Notes: generated by a model from the letters alone, not told the origin. Shown: positions 19,735-30,640, counted from the stretch's first letter. The stretch: 64,000 nt of DNA from Maniola hyperantus (GCF_902806685.2 NC_048546.1:434001-498000); one strand, 5' to 3'. Translations and numbers: made by a program.

Positions 19735-20041
19735 ACTACCTTATTCTCGCGACTTCGTCCGCGTGGACTACACAAATTTCAAACCCCTATTTTACGAGTT
19801 TCTTGCTGATTTTTCACGGTAGGAACGACCTTCCGAACCAGTGGTAAATTAAACTAGTTGACGATTCAAAAGCACTTGTAAAAGTTTACTTGAATAAAAA
19901 TCTATTCTATTATATTCTAGGGCTTGAATTTTCTAACATCCTTTCTTAACGAAAATCTACGTCATAATATCTATCTGCATGCTAAATTTCAGCCCGACCC
20001 GTTTAGTAGTTTGAGTTGTGCGTTGATAGATCAGTCAGTCT
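19735..20041 (-). mobile_element. Helitron family A interrupted by a LINE tail
   Basis: The left part (attctcgcgacttcgtccgc, cccctattttac) and the right part (gggcttgaattttc, then gttgatagatcagtcagtct) belong to one A copy. Between them, 19800-19918 is a LINE 3' tail. Confidence 0.65.
19800..19918 (+). mobile_element. LINE 3' tail inserted in a Helitron
   Basis: It contains gagtttcttgctgatt, ccttccgaaccagtggt, agcacttgtaaaagttta and aataaaaatctattcta. Copies of the same tail are at 10196 and 54218. Confidence 0.65.
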
Positions 20042-20111
20042 GCTTTACACCTTTAATAGGTGTTTGAAATTTGTGTAGTCCACCGCGGACGTCGTCGCGA
20101 GCTCAAGCTAG
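20042..20111 (+). mobile_element. Helitron family A, 3' end only
   Basis: ggtgtttgaaatttgtgtag, ccgcggacgtcgtcgcg and caagctag at 20111. It is fused to the 5' end of the inverted A copy before it. Confidence 0.6.
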
Positions 20112-20410
20112 TATAATTATATGCTGTGAGAGTCTATACTTGCAATATAATATGCTCGTACATTCATAAGGTAGCAATAATGTCGCTATGAGTAATGGCG
20201 GCGCATCCAGAACATTCCAATTTACGGCACAAACACAGCAGAATGTCTCTGCCACAAATATCTGGCTTGTAGGCCTATATTATGTTATCTAAATAGTGCA
20301 GGCGCCATAGTGCAAACATATTAGGAGGGCCACATTCTATCAATAGAGTATATTTATATAGGGTCAGAAGGGTTCCAGGATTGATATTTCCGACTAGCTG
20401 ACCTGCGAAC

Positions 20411-20561
20411 TTGTGGAAAGAGAAGGAAAACATCGTAAGGAAACCTATATGCCTGATCCGCACTGGGCCAGCGTAGCAGACTATGGCGTAAACCTTTCTT
20501 ATTCTGAGAGGACACCCGTACCTACTCGATTTTGGCCCGCTATGAGTTGATCATGATGATA
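20411..20561 (+). mobile_element. SINE S1 tail
   Basis: gaaggaaaacatcgtaagg, gatccgcactgggccagcg and ttcttattctgagaggaca, ending with gttgatcatgatgat. The tRNA-like head is missing. Confidence 0.7.
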
Positions 20562-20590
20562 ACGCGGACGAAGTCACGGGCAACTGCTAG

Positions 20591-20785
20591 TCAGTACTTA
20601 TTATAATGCGAAAGTGTGTTTGTTTGTTGGTTTGTCCTTCAATCACGTCGCAACGGTGCAATGGATTGACGTGATTTTTTGCATGGGTATAGGCTATAGA
20701 TAAAGAACTGGAGAGTGAGATAGGCTACTTTTATCCCGGAAAATCAAAGAGTTCCCACAGGATTTTAAAAAAACCTAATTCCACG
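20591..20785 (+). mobile_element. Helitron family B, 3' truncated
   Basis: The preceding 20562-20590 piece is another Helitron end (acgcggacgaagtcacgg, ctgctag). This copy starts TCAGTACTTATTATAATGCG, carries cacgtcgcaacggtgca and gggtataggctatag, and stops at attccacgcc before the hairpin. Confidence 0.7.
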
Positions 20786-20878
20786 CCATAAAAGACATTC
20801 ACATTTTTCCTATTTACATTTACTGCATTTACCACTATCATTTAATGTTCTCTACTATTGTCAGTACCCTGATTTTTA

Positions 20879-21175
20879 TTAAAAATGGCGAGCAAACGCG
20901 CAGGCGGGTCACCTGATGTTAAGTGGTTACCGCCGCCCATGAACAATGAGAAATCTCTGTTTAGAGATAAGCATTTCCGATGTAACTTAATTTATTATTA
21001 CTTTGTAACTACAATTTTTGGTACATGAATAATAAAAATAAAATAAAATAAATAAACATTTGCAGTATCAGAGGAACTACCAATGCGTTGCCGGCCTTTC
21101 AGGAATTTGTTGGTCCGCCCCTTGAATAACCCCATGTTGTAATCTAATGGGAACACCGCCGAAGTCAATGATCAA
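20879..21175 (+). mobile_element. Repeat H (GCGAGCAAACG family), interrupted
   Basis: The left part is gcgagcaaacgcgcaggcgg and acctgatgttaag. The right part, from about 21058, is gtatcagaggaactaccaat and ccttgaataaccccatgttg. The uninterrupted order is visible at 51616. Between them (20942-21057) is a LINE-like 3' end (gtttagagataagcatttcc, then an aataaaataaa tail). Confidence 0.65.
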
Positions 21176-21476
21176 GTTAATGATTAATCGCAAGAGATTA
21201 CACTCCGATTACAGCGTCTATATAGTCTATATCTATATATTAATATATATTAAGGGTGTCAAACGATAAATCTCTTGTATGACATGTCATGTAATCTTCA
21301 TGTAATTGTGGTTAGACGCCTGACTAATTGAAGTTAGACTGCATGCAATCACGATCTCTATGTGTGTAGAGTTCCCTACCGGAAGGGTGCCAACGGGACC
21401 CTATTACTAAGCCTTCGCTATCCGTTCGTCCGTCCGTCTGTCAGCGGACTGCATCTGGTGAACCGTTTACGGCGGT

Positions 21477-21624
21477 TACGCACTCATCCGATCCGAGTCC
21501 GTGAAAATACGTTCCTTTTTGTTTTGTATGGGAGCTTATGACATATGTCGTAGATAATCACTGGTATTCTCACGGATGACGGATAGAACTCCGATGACGG
21601 AAGTGCAGTGCGTAATCGCCGTAA
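21477..21624. mobile_element. Short MITE with TTACGGCG ends
   Basis: It opens ttacggcggttacgcactc and closes agtgcgtaatcgccgtaa, a terminal inverted repeat of about 18 bp. A second copy of the same 150-160-bp element lies at 51843-52002. No ORF. TTA/TAA flanks could be a Harbinger-type duplication, but this is not certain. Confidence 0.7.
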
Positions 21625-21659
21625 TAGGTACAGAGTTAAAAGTTTAAAAAAAAAAATCA

Positions 21660-22480
21660 TACAAGGCTGCAAGGGCGGGTCAGCTAGAAACGTATACAGT
21701 GTACAAAATCCCGCTTGATTTATACCTAGCCTAGGTTGTCTAATTCTGGGGTGCCAGGGTGTAACCTCCCAGTGTGCCTGGGTGCTGCTGGTCCCTTTTG
21801 GATGCATCGGGCATCCGAGGGGAAAAGCATGTATTCGGGCCGGTGCACCCCGGTAACATGGCTAATAATCTCTCTTCGGGGATATTGTTAGCCATTTTTT
21901 TTTTTTTTTTCTTTTTTTTTTTTTCTTTTTTTTTCCGCTGGTAAAAATGCTATTAGGCATGCCGCACAAGGGCGGGTATGTGGGACTCACTCGCGGTTTT
22001 TTTTTTAACCCCCATCAGCATACCCACTAAAAAACCCAGCGGTGCCGTCCGCGTCAAGTATAAGACGTCTCAGGATCCCGGATATCGGATGCGACTGAGA
22101 GAGTGATATTGTTAGCCATAGCTAATGACCTGGCAAGGAAAAGGTTTCTCCGCGTGTCCCTCTGACTAGCAGAGGGCACAGCGGACGAGGCGGAGGATGG
22201 GACGTGGGCGACGTGCGCGGAGTGTGCAGTAGGGCGATTGTCTAAAACCTGCATCAATCATTATTACAATCTCAATTGTTCTGATTGGCTGAATTTGTGC
22301 GATTCTTGTTGCAACAATGCATTGTTACAACAACAGTCTTCTAAAATATGGTGGAAATCTTAACAGATGGTGGAAATCTTAGTCTTTAACAGTTTCTAGA
22401 GGATGGCGAACTGTTTATTTTAAAATGTATTATTGAAATTTACGTGATCAATAAAAAAAAAAAAAAAAAAATTGTGGCCA
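21660..22480 (-). mobile_element. Composite retroelement remnants, unclassified
   Basis: This region is GC-shifted relative to its neighbours and carries long T-runs (21895-21932) and A-runs (22451-22470) like retroelement tails. Minus-strand frames (for example 22054-22257) include no conserved domain. It ends near an A-run adjoining a repeat whose inverted relative is at 23865-23960. I cannot name the element. Confidence 0.35.
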
Positions 22481-22483
22481 ATA

Positions 22484-22800
22484 GTGAGCGAGCATTAACC
22501 AATCAGAGATGATTGCGATCGTGACATTGTAGCTGTCAAACAACCGCGGTAGGGCCACAGTTGTCGCCCCGTTCCCGGGTCGGGAGACGCACGCACTTGG
22601 TCGGTGCGCCTCGGACGTGCGGTGTGGGGACCTCGTGACCCTCCCCGGTGGAGGGTCCGCCTCGGCGGATGTCGCTGACTGGGTCGCGGTGGTTTGCTTC
22701 GGCGTTCCCGTGACCCAGTCACCAGGCGACGCGCAGGAATGCCGCTGGGTTTTAGTGGGTATACCGGTCGCCTCTCGGCCGGCGTCCCACATACCTTCCC
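22484..22800 (-). mobile_element. GC-rich retroelement-like segment
   Basis: The base composition (cctccccggtggaggg and similar) contrasts with the flanks. Minus-strand frames of 131-140 codons are proline-, arginine- and threonine-rich, without catalytic motifs. It directly precedes the LINE tail at 22803, so it may be the 3' untranslated part of that LINE. Confidence 0.35.
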
Positions 22801-22802
22801 TC

Positions 22803-23040
22803 CAGATAGATAGATAGATAGATAGAAATACTTTATTGCACACAAAAATATTACATAACTATTACAAAAAACTACAACTAAAAAATAATTGTATGCAAAG
22901 GCGGCCTTATTGCTCACAGCAATCTCTACCAGGCAACCTTTGGAGAAAGGAGAAACTAGGTGTGTAGGATAGTACTTACACGCAATACAGAAAAATGAAG
23001 TAGTATAATATTATATAATATAATTAACTATTTCAGTAAT
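22803..23040 (-). mobile_element. LINE 3' end with (TAGA)n tail, minus strand
   Basis: agatagatagatagatag followed by aaatactttattgcacac and gcaaaggcggccttattgc, then accaggcaacctttggag. The copy at 30842 shares all of these. It is a 5'-truncated LINE tail. Confidence 0.7.
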
Positions 23041-23565
23041 ACATACATAACTATCATACATATACATATACTGTAAAAGATTTCCCGTAGAATTTTGTGC
23101 AGTTACGTGGGGTTTGGAGTTTGTTATCTGTGGTTATCTGTGGTCTCCAGTTGGTTGGCTGGCTGGTTAGCTGGCTGGCTTCCAGAAGGGGGGGATGCGT
23201 AAACGCATTTCCCAGCGTTAAAAAAAAAAAGGTTGTCTAATTCTAAGTTGAATAACAATCTACTTGCTCTATGTCCTAAGTAAACCCCAGTAGGCATGTG
23301 TTATCTAGGTTACAATAATTAATTAGACCGAGCAAATACACGTAGGTACCTACTAAGAAATGAAATGAGTTCCATTTTCCATCTAACCTTTTTTACGACT
23401 TCAATTATGTTTTTAATTAAAGCGAACTCCGTTCTCAGACAAACTTTCATTACAATATCGCTAAATAAACACAACTAGAAATGTAAATCTCTATTATTAC
23501 TACTGTAACTGAAACTAAGCAAAGGTTGCCATATTAATTAATTATTTCATCTTTAAAATGTTTTG

Positions 23566-23735
23566 ACGGTGAAGGAAAACATCGTGAGGAAACCTACATG
23601 CCTGAGAGTTCTCCATTAGGTTCTCAAAGGTGTATCAATTCTGCCCATCCGCAGGCCTAAACCCTTCTCATTCTTAACGGAGACCCGTGCTCAACAGTGG
23701 GCCTGTGATGGGTTGATCATGATGATGATAATCAT
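23566..23735 (+). mobile_element. SINE S1 tail
   Basis: gacggtgaaggaaaacatcg, gcctgagagttctcc, ttctcaaaggtgtatc and gttgatcatgatgatgata. The head is absent. Confidence 0.75.
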
Positions 23736-23959
23736 TATACCACAATATTTTGCCCTTTAAGATTGATAATACCACAGGCGTCGATGTAGGTACCATTATA
23801 CCATTCTACGGGACATATTTCGGAGTGTGGCCGAAAAGTTTTTGACCAGCAGCTCGATTGCGGTAGAATGACAGCTACAATATCACGATCGCAATCACCT
23901 CTGACTGGTCGACGCTCGCTTACTATTGATTACAATGCATTGTTGAGACTGTAATAATG

Positions 23960-24131
23960 TTTTTTTTTTAATATTAGCCATATTAAATGACTAATATTCC
24001 CCTTTCCTCTCCAATTAAGCGTCAGGCTTGTGCTAGGAGTAGGTACGACAATAGTGCAACGGGCGGGTTTTGAACCGTCGACCTTTCGGTTTTCAGTCCA
24101 CTCCTATACCGGTTGAGCTATTGAGGCTCTA
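23960..24131 (-). mobile_element. tRNA-derived SINE (family S3)
   Basis: The minus strand starts with the tRNA-like head: box A TAGCTCAACCGG (one mismatch to consensus) and box B-like GGTTCAAAACCC. It ends in an A-run (T-run at 23960). A second copy lies at 48441-48616 inside a MITE. A gene for a working tRNA is unlikely because the cloverleaf does not close. Confidence 0.75.
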
Positions 24132-24179
24132 GATTGATGCAGTTCTTCCGCAATCGACCAGCTGGTTCCTCCTTTCACC

Positions 24180-24465
24180 TTTCTATTATGGTACCGCAAG
24201 GCACGGCCAAGGTATGCACCCATACGTAGTCGAAATTCTACGGATACATACGAAGCGATTTGGCTCCTCGTTTCTAATTAGATAGGATATGGAACGCCCT
24301 TCCAACATCAGTTCTCCCCTCCAATTTTAATATAGGTAGCTTCAAGTCAAAAGTGAATAGGCATCTTCTAGGCAAGCGCGCTTTATCTTGGGCTGCATCA
24401 TTACTGCCACCACCACCAGGTCTGATTGCAGCCAAGCGTTAGTCTACATAAATAAAAATAAAAAA
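24180..24465 (+). pseudogene. CR1-like LINE C-terminal remnant
   Basis: With frame breaks it reads FYYGTARHGQGMHPYVVEI, then FGSSFLIR, NALPTSVLPSNFNIGSFKS and KVNRHLLGKRALSW, then a stop and an aataaaaataaaa tail. The same HPYVV..NRHLLGKR layout is present at 45409-46235 on the other strand. Confidence 0.7.
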
Positions 24466-24589
24466 TTCAGTCCCTATTTGTAGAGAAAACCCGACACTCC
24501 CAGAGCGTGTATATTTTCTAGTCACGCCTGTAAGAATTTCATTATAACGTACGGAGCATCTGGCCAACACGAGCCAGTAGGTATCACAT

Positions 24590-24951
24590 AAAAAACCGGC
24601 CAAGTGCGAGTCAGGCTCGCGCAACGAAAAAACTATGATGCATTAAAATAAATAAAAAATCTGTTTTAGAATGCACAGATGAAGACTTTTCATATGATAT
24701 TCCACTTGATCTTATTTCGAAAATTGAAAATACTAATTATTAGTTCATGACCACAATTTTTTTTTTTTGTGATGTAACCACAAATTCACGGGTTTTAGAT
24801 TTTTCCCCTAATGTGCTGTAAGATCTACCTTCCTGCCAAATTTTATGATTCTAGGTCAACGGGATGTATCCTGTAGGTTTCTTGACAGATAGACAACAAA
24901 GTGATCCTATAAGGGTTTCATTTTTCCTTTTGAGGTACGGAACCCTAAAAA
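24590..24951 (+). mobile_element. Unclassified dispersed repeat G, internally deleted
   Basis: It starts aaaaaccggccaagtgcgag and ends gaggtacggaaccctaaaaa. The piece after cgcgcaacga (the ggttccgtac end) is missing. Confidence 0.75.
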
Positions 24952-25269
24952 CGGACATAAAACAGGATCAATCTATCGTTACACTCTTTATGAGACTTGA
25001 GATGATAAAAATGTCTCCCAGTTATTACAACTTGAAGATATTTTAGTGTTATTAAGTTGTAAAATAAATATTATGTATGTACTTTGGTTTGAAAAATTCT
25101 AAAAGGCTCAGTGTTTTTGTACCTAAAATCAATTTCAATTTCAATTTTTGTTCGATGGATACCCTTTGGGCGTCGCAATTTGGTCTGAACAGTAGACCTT
25201 AGTAGGGAGACCCATATTATTATTTATTTTTATTTGCGTCGTTTAGAAAATCATTTATGGCATAGTAGC

Positions 25270-25400
25270 ACTTTTTAACCGACTTCAAAAAAAGGAGGAG
25301 GTTCTCAATTCGTCGGAATCTTTTTTTTTTTCTAATAAAAAGTTTTTTTTATATTTTGTTAAATTCATTCAAATCTTCAAGATTCTAATTAATCCATCCA
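25270..25400 (+). repeat. Repeat I fragment (CCGACTTCAAAAAA family)
   Basis: aaccgacttcaaaaaaagg, aggttctcaattcgtcggaa and a T-run. The same opening occurs at 44690 and, inverted, at 49862 and 51566. Confidence 0.6.
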
Positions 25401-25415
25401 TTCCATATACATACT

Positions 25416-25580
25416 TCCATACGAATATTATAAATGCGAAAGTGTGTCTGTCTGTCTGTCCGCTAGCTTTTCACGGCTCATCCGTTAAACTTATATTGGC
25501 GAAATTTGGTACAGAGCTAGCTTACATCCCGAGAAAGGACATAGGCTACTTTTTTCCGGAAACATCAAAGAGACATCAAA
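25416..25580 (+). mobile_element. Helitron family B, left part of a split copy
   Basis: It runs tacttccatacgaatattat, gcgaaagtgtgtctgtctg, then the gacataggctacttttt region and stops at acatcaaagag. The matching right part is at 26262-26331. The acatcaaagag word is repeated at the break (also catcaaggag at 26264), consistent with a target duplication from the inserted LINE. Confidence 0.7.
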
Positions 25581-26261
25581 GAGAGACAGCATTGTACGAC
25601 ATCGAAAGTTAATAGTGACGTTGTGAGTGCATTTTGCCGGACAGCTCGTGAAGTTCCAGCAAATAATAATAATAAATAATAAGGCTTAAAAACTATGTTA
25701 GTACATTTTGTTAGTATAATGCTTAAAAACTATGTTAGTATAATCATCCTATTATTATTTTTGTTTTTACATCAGCTATCATAATAGGGCGCAAACAATT
25801 AGATTTTGGAATCACTTTCAAGCCCTCGTCCGGTCAACCTGCGTATTTACCGGACGAGAACTTGAATGAAATGCTGGAGAATTGGCGTATCCAGCTTTCC
25901 CGCCACCATGTTCAGGATACTGTTGGAGCTCGAACGCAGCCTTGCCAGGATGGATGACGTCCTTTTCCTTATTATGGCATAGAAATCATCCGTTCGTGCT
26001 TCTGCAAACATGCCTGACGCCGAACGAAACCGCGGCAAGCCCAACAGTATCCTGAAACCATTGTTGTATTGCACCCTCAGCGTGTCGAGTGCAAAAACAG
26101 CAAGAAAGAGGGTAGTTTGCTACTACCCATGACAGCTCGAACTTCTCTCGCAGCACCGCAGTCCCGTCGTGACCACGACCCGTACAATCAGGTCGAAATA
26201 TCGACAAATAAAAACATCAAATTAATCGTAGTATGTATCCGTTTTCTACATTAAAATAAAA
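25581..26261 (-). pseudogene. 5'-truncated LINE reverse-transcriptase remnant
   Basis: A minus-strand frame (25847-26074) reads YNNGFRILLGLPRFRSASGM, then FAEARTDDFYAIIRKRTSS and a conserved tail. This matches the region downstream of the reverse transcriptase domain in Jockey/CR1-like LINEs. Upstream on the minus strand, 26165-26258 is the repeat segment shared with 10050-10170. Frames are broken. It interrupts a Helitron. Confidence 0.7.
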
Positions 26262-26331
26262 CATCAAGGAGTTCCCACGGGATTTTAAAAAACCTAAATC
26301 CACGCAGATGAAGTCGCGGGCATCATCTAGT
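26262..26331 (+). mobile_element. Helitron family B, right part of the split copy
   Basis: catcaaggagttcccacggg, aaacctaaatccacgcagat, gaagtcgcggg and catctag at 26331. Confidence 0.75.
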
Positions 26332-26765
26332 AAACAATAATTATAAAACTATATTTCTAAATCCACTCACTAGAACGCCATGGCGGCGTCACCGGTCGCG
26401 CCACCCGCCGCGCCTCCACTTTATATTTTTTGATACATATTGCAAGCCAGAAGTTATTTTTTTTTAAAAGAATACGCGCTTTCATTGACAAAGGATGAAA
26501 ATTAAATCGAAATTGATTAAGCTGCACAAATTGAAATTCTACAGTATACTCCTCAACAAAGGCATTCCGTAATATGCAAATATCATACAGTCGTTATTTT
26601 TTATAATTATTGAACTCGCGTTTTTATGCGAAAATAATTAAAATCGCAAGCAGCAAGCAATTTTGAATCTAAAAGGAGTATTTTTTGGTTTAAGCATTTT
26701 TACATCTCACGTGTGCTATATCCGTGTTTTCACAAAACCCCATTTCCTAAAAAGAATTTAGATTT

Positions 26766-27110
26766 TTAACCGACTTCAAAAAAGGAGACACGTATTTTTC
26801 TTCTTTTATTTCTCCATTCCAGTCTTAAGAGAGAGAGAGAGAAGAAAAGTTACGTACCGGTAACTCCGCTGTTCGTCCGCTAATGGAGGAACAGCGGAGC
26901 CTCCGCTGTCCGTCCGTCCATCCATCTGTCTGTCAGTGGGCTGTATCTCTTGAACTGTAATCTGTGTTAAGTAGGTAGGGTAGAGACTTGAAATTTTCAC
27001 AGAACATGTATTTCTATTGCCGCTAAAACAATAAATAGTAAAAATTTCAAAATGGCAAGTGTTATTAACTTTTTTTTCCAACCAGGGTATTAAGGTTATA
27101 CGCAGCAGGA
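26766..27110. repeat. Repeat I-like segment with GC-rich inverted word
   Basis: aaccgacttcaaaaaagg opens it. Then gctgttcgtccgctaatgg and gaacagcggagcctccgctg form a short inverted block, followed by tgtctgtcagtgggctgtat. It resembles the 21421-21470 words. Not classified. Confidence 0.4.
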
Positions 27111-27971
27111 AATACGGACGCCGCAAGAGCATTAAAGGCAGAGAAAGGACAGAGAGATAGGAATAAAGTAGGAGACCAATTCAGTTTCAGTCTCAAATTG
27201 AGGTAACCAGCAAAATTATTTTTTATCGAAATAAATCTAGTTTAGTTTGTGCTTGTATCTACAAAAATCCCTCAGCGCCAGGCCACCGGGTCCCCAGCCT
27301 CGAACAATAAATCATTTCCGCTCCCCGACATCGAATACTAATAAAGCTTTATCAATTTACCTACTCTGATAGAAGCTTAGCCGTCGAGCCTCGGGGGCTT
27401 TCGGTTGATTTATTTTATTTATTGGTTTTCTGCTATGCTTTAATAATGTCATGGTAAACACGTACAGGAAAAGAGATAGGAAAGTAGGCGACTGGGCGGC
27501 CTTAACAAAATTGTCTCAGTTCGGTGCTTTCTTCATACAAACGTAGGAGGGTAATTACTACATTATTTGATGTTGTATGCTCAAAACTAAGTATTATATC
27601 GGTTTGTCTTGTCATTATCTAGGTTTATTGATATATTAAACATTGAAAAAAATATTGATTTTAAAGTTACGAGCCTCAAAAGATTCCTATTTTAACACTA
27701 AATTAATGACAACTTTGGGCGTAAATAAATAAGATTAGAGCCCCGATCACCTGCACCTTGGCGCGACGATATCGGAATGGCAGGGGGAAGAGATACAACT
27801 CACCAAAAGCTCAGACTTTGTATGTTTTTTTTTTATAACAAGCGTAGGTACACCAAATATTTACATTATTTTTTTCTCGCCAAACTGGTAGTTTGTAGGC
27901 GAGCTGGCGCTCCCGTAACTTAGGTCATAGATAGAAGAAAGCAGAGAAAAGGCCTACCTTTTATTCATTTA
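27111..27971. other. Stretch without a recognised gene
   Basis: AT-rich with no long frame. A cgcagcaggaaatacggacgcc word at 27101-27125 is shared with 34764 and 48189, pointing to one more dispersed repeat. Confidence 0.4.
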
Positions 27972-28199
27972 CTAGCTTATGCCCGCGACTTCGTCCGCGT
28001 GGAATACACAAATTTCAAACCCCTATTTCACCCCCTTAGGGGTTGAATTTTCAAAAATCCTTTCTTAGCGGATGCCTACGTCATAATACCTATCTGCATG
28101 TTAAATTTCAGGCCGATCCGTCCAGTAGTTTGAGCTGTGCGTTGATAGATCAGTCAGTCAGTCAGTCAGTTAGTCACCTTTTCCTTTTATATATTTAGA
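27972..28199 (-). mobile_element. Non-autonomous Helitron, family A, full length
   Basis: CTAG at 27972 and tttaga at 28199. The hairpin region cgcgacttcgtccgcgtgg and all body blocks are present. Confidence 0.85.
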
Positions 28200-28683
28200 T
28201 TTCGGTTCCATGCCTTTGAGCTGATTTCCGTCAAAAAATGTGTGTGTGACTGTGGAAGTGAGGGATTACGGACCTCCCCCGCTACGCATTTCTGGCCCAT
28301 CCTTGTTGGAGAGGCAACCTAATTAACTTTTGAATTATGAGATATTTGCACGGTGCTATAATTACCTGAAGTAATAAATACAGCCTTAAATTAAGGCACT
28401 TATCCTGAAGCATAAATCTTTAAAAACTGAATAAAACATTTTCATTATTTTCTGCAAGGCTTTAAAAAACCAAATTTCGGCTTACTCGCTTCACGCATAC
28501 AAAAACGGTAGGTAACGCAAAAAATGCCTATTCATAAGAAAGGAAGAGATAAAAACCGTTCCATTTTTTTTAATAAAAAAGGAAAATCATAAATCTTAGG
28601 ATTTATACAAATTTTTCACGGCAAGAACACCTTTAGGGGAAAATTGATTAAGTATCCTGAGGAATTATAATCACTTAACTAAG

Positions 28684-28757
28684 TATCACTACACATATTA
28701 TAAATGCGAAAGTGTTTGTTAGTTTGTTGGCTTAAAGAATTGCGGGCATCAGCTACC
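28684..28757 (+). mobile_element. Helitron family B, deletion derivative
   Basis: The 5' part acatattataaatgcgaaag is joined directly to a 3' tail, gcgggcatcagctac. The middle is lost. Confidence 0.5.
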
Positions 28758-28910
28758 TAATTACTTTAATTAATCTTACCTGAGGGTGAAATATCTACGA
28801 TCGAGGTTTAATGAAATTACCTGAAACAAAATAATAGTTTTATAGTCATCGACGTCTGGACTCTTAAAGCTGCCGACCGGAAAAGAATCGATGCATGAAA
28901 TGTGGTGCTG

Positions 28911-29199
28911 TACCCGTAGTACAAGATTTTACGTCTCACCAAACGAAACCAAATTCGAGAGTCGAAATACTTCCGCTTTACAGTAAACTGGACCTAAACA
29001 GCCTTGAATTGAAGTCAAATATTCAATGCCACTGATTTTAATTTCGCAATGTTTCCGCTTGGAGCGTTGGCTGCAGAAGTGTAGACAAACTTGAGCTTTA
29101 AAACAAGGCATTTAAGATCCAGTTTACTGTAACGCGGAAGTATTTCGACTCTCGAATTTGGTTTCGTTTGGTGAGACGTAAAATCTTGTACTACGGGTA
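28911..29199. mobile_element. Fold-back MITE (TACCCG family), intact copy
   Basis: Terminal inverted repeats of about 80 bp, with one mismatch noted, open tacccgtagtacaagatttt and close aaaatcttgtactacgggta. TA flanks both ends, suggesting Tc1/mariner-type insertion. The 120-bp centre (ccactgattttaatttcgc) has no ORF. It is inserted in the RTE remnant. Other copies: 36772-40485 (split by a LINE) and 48274-48700 (split by a SINE). Confidence 0.85.
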
Positions 29200-29340
29200 T
29201 ACTGGAGACGGACGTTCAACATTTCCTGGACGGAGCATAAGACCAACGTCTCGATTCTAGATACGTTGAAAATCAAGATGCTGCTGTCCAACATCTGTCT
29301 GCGGCGGATGCTCGACTACTTCGGTCACATTGCTAGGAAA

Positions 29341-29780
29341 AAACCTGCCAAGTGCGAGTCAGGCTCGCGCAATGAGGATTCCGTACTACAGTCGTATTTT
29401 TTCGACATTTTGCACGATAATTCAAAAACTATGATGCATAAAAATAAATAAAAATATGTTTTAGAATGTACAGGTGAAGACCTTTCATACGATACCCCAC
29501 TTGATATAGTCACTCACTTCAAAAGTTGAAAATACGAATTATTAGTTCATGACCACAATTTAATTTTTTTTTGTGTGATCTAACCCTAAATTCACGGTTA
29601 TCAAATTTTTTTTCCAAATGTCAGTTATAAGATCTACCTACCTGCCAAATTTCATGATTCTAGGTGAACTTGAAGTACCCTGTAGGTTTCTTGATAGACA
29701 GACGGACAGACAGACAGACAGACAACAAAGTGATCCTATAAGGGTTCCGTTTTTCCTTTTGAGGTACGGAACCCTAAAAA
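29341..29780 (+). mobile_element. Unclassified dispersed repeat G, inserted in RTE
   Basis: It starts aaacctgccaagtgcgagtc and ends ggtacggaaccctaaaaa. Internal blocks are caaaaactatgatgcataaa, gttcatgaccacaattt and aagtgatcctataaggg. It separates two halves of an RTE ORF. Confidence 0.8.
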
Positions 29781-30030
29781 CTGCTGAACACTGACAAGAT
29801 CGATGAAAGAGAGCCCGCGGACGAAGCCAGAGACGTTGGTCCGACCAGATACGAGAAGCGGTCGACACACCCTTCTGCAGTGCCTTCCGTACGCCCTTGT
29901 ACGCAAAAAATTGCGCAACATCGTTAAGAAGGCGAGGGAGCCACGGTCCTCAAAATTGAGGGACCGACACGAGAAGAAGAAGTCATTGACTTGTTAGTTA
30001 TTTTGTTAGCACGCGGCCTTGTCCTCTCCG

Positions 30031-30125
30031 AATTAGAATAGGTTGAATATAATCCACAACGCTAGCCAAGTGCGGATTGGCTGACTTCACAGACCTTTGA
30101 ATTCTCAGGCATGATAAGTAGATAT
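30031..30125 (-). mobile_element. SINE S1 fragment
   Basis: atccacaacgctagccaagtg, ggctgacttcacagaccttt and ctcaggcatg on the plus strand are the inverted body of S1. Confidence 0.55.
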
Positions 30126-30325
30126 CGGTAAAGATTCGCCGATACCGATTCATAAGTCGTAAGTCGTGACTAATGATGACGTCACGACCTTGACACGCGA
30201 CGATACAGTAGGAGCCCGTCCAGTTATCGTATCATCTACCGTAATGTTGGTTCTGTGCCGTAATCTCGGCCAAACAAACTTTCTTATCTGCTCAAAGGTC
30301 ATCTACCTGCTTACTTATCAAATAT

Positions 30326-30640
30326 GGGTATGTATGTATGTATGTATATACTTTATTGCACCACAGAAACACAAATGACAGGTTACAAAAAGAAATCTTA
30401 ATAAGTAGGTACAAAAAGGCGGTCTTATCGCTAAATAGCGATCTCTTCCAGACAACCTTAACGCTAGGGAAAAAACGAACAAATGGACAATGGGAGGTGG
30501 TGTAAAATAAACCTAAATACCAATAGCTAAATAAACTAAACCATATAATAAGAATATAAAATACATATTGTTAATACACTAATACATACAAATAAAATAT
30601 AATAGACATACATAAGACTACATAGATATATATCCACATA
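30326..30640 (-). mobile_element. LINE 3' end with (TATG)n tail
   Basis: tatgtatgtatgtatatact, ttattgcacc, aggcggtcttatcgct and ttccagacaacctt. It is a diverged relative of the tails at 22803 and 30842. Confidence 0.65.

Larger units (their letters stand above)
28846..29997 (+). pseudogene. RTE-type LINE C-terminal remnant, interrupted twice
   Basis: Three pieces are collinear. 28846-28910 reads WTLKAADRKRIDA, then MWC in shifted frame. 29200-29340 reads NISWTEHKTNVSILDTLKIK, then LLSNICLRRMLDYFGHIARK. 29781-29997 reads RARGRSQRRWSDQIREAVDT, then NIVKKAREPRSSKLRDRHEK with frameshifts. The order YFGHIAR, then RGRS..RRWSDQI is characteristic of RTE-like LINE ORFs after the reverse transcriptase. 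A MITE and a repeat G copy separate the pieces. Confidence 0.75.

Noticed and set aside
22448..22917. Overlapping minus-strand ORFs of 131 and 140 codons
   Set aside because: GC-rich retroelement-like DNA; no domain, low-complexity composition, and the reading continues into a microsatellite.
26380..26412. gccgccATGGCG start context on the minus strand
   Set aside because: The frame stops after three codons.
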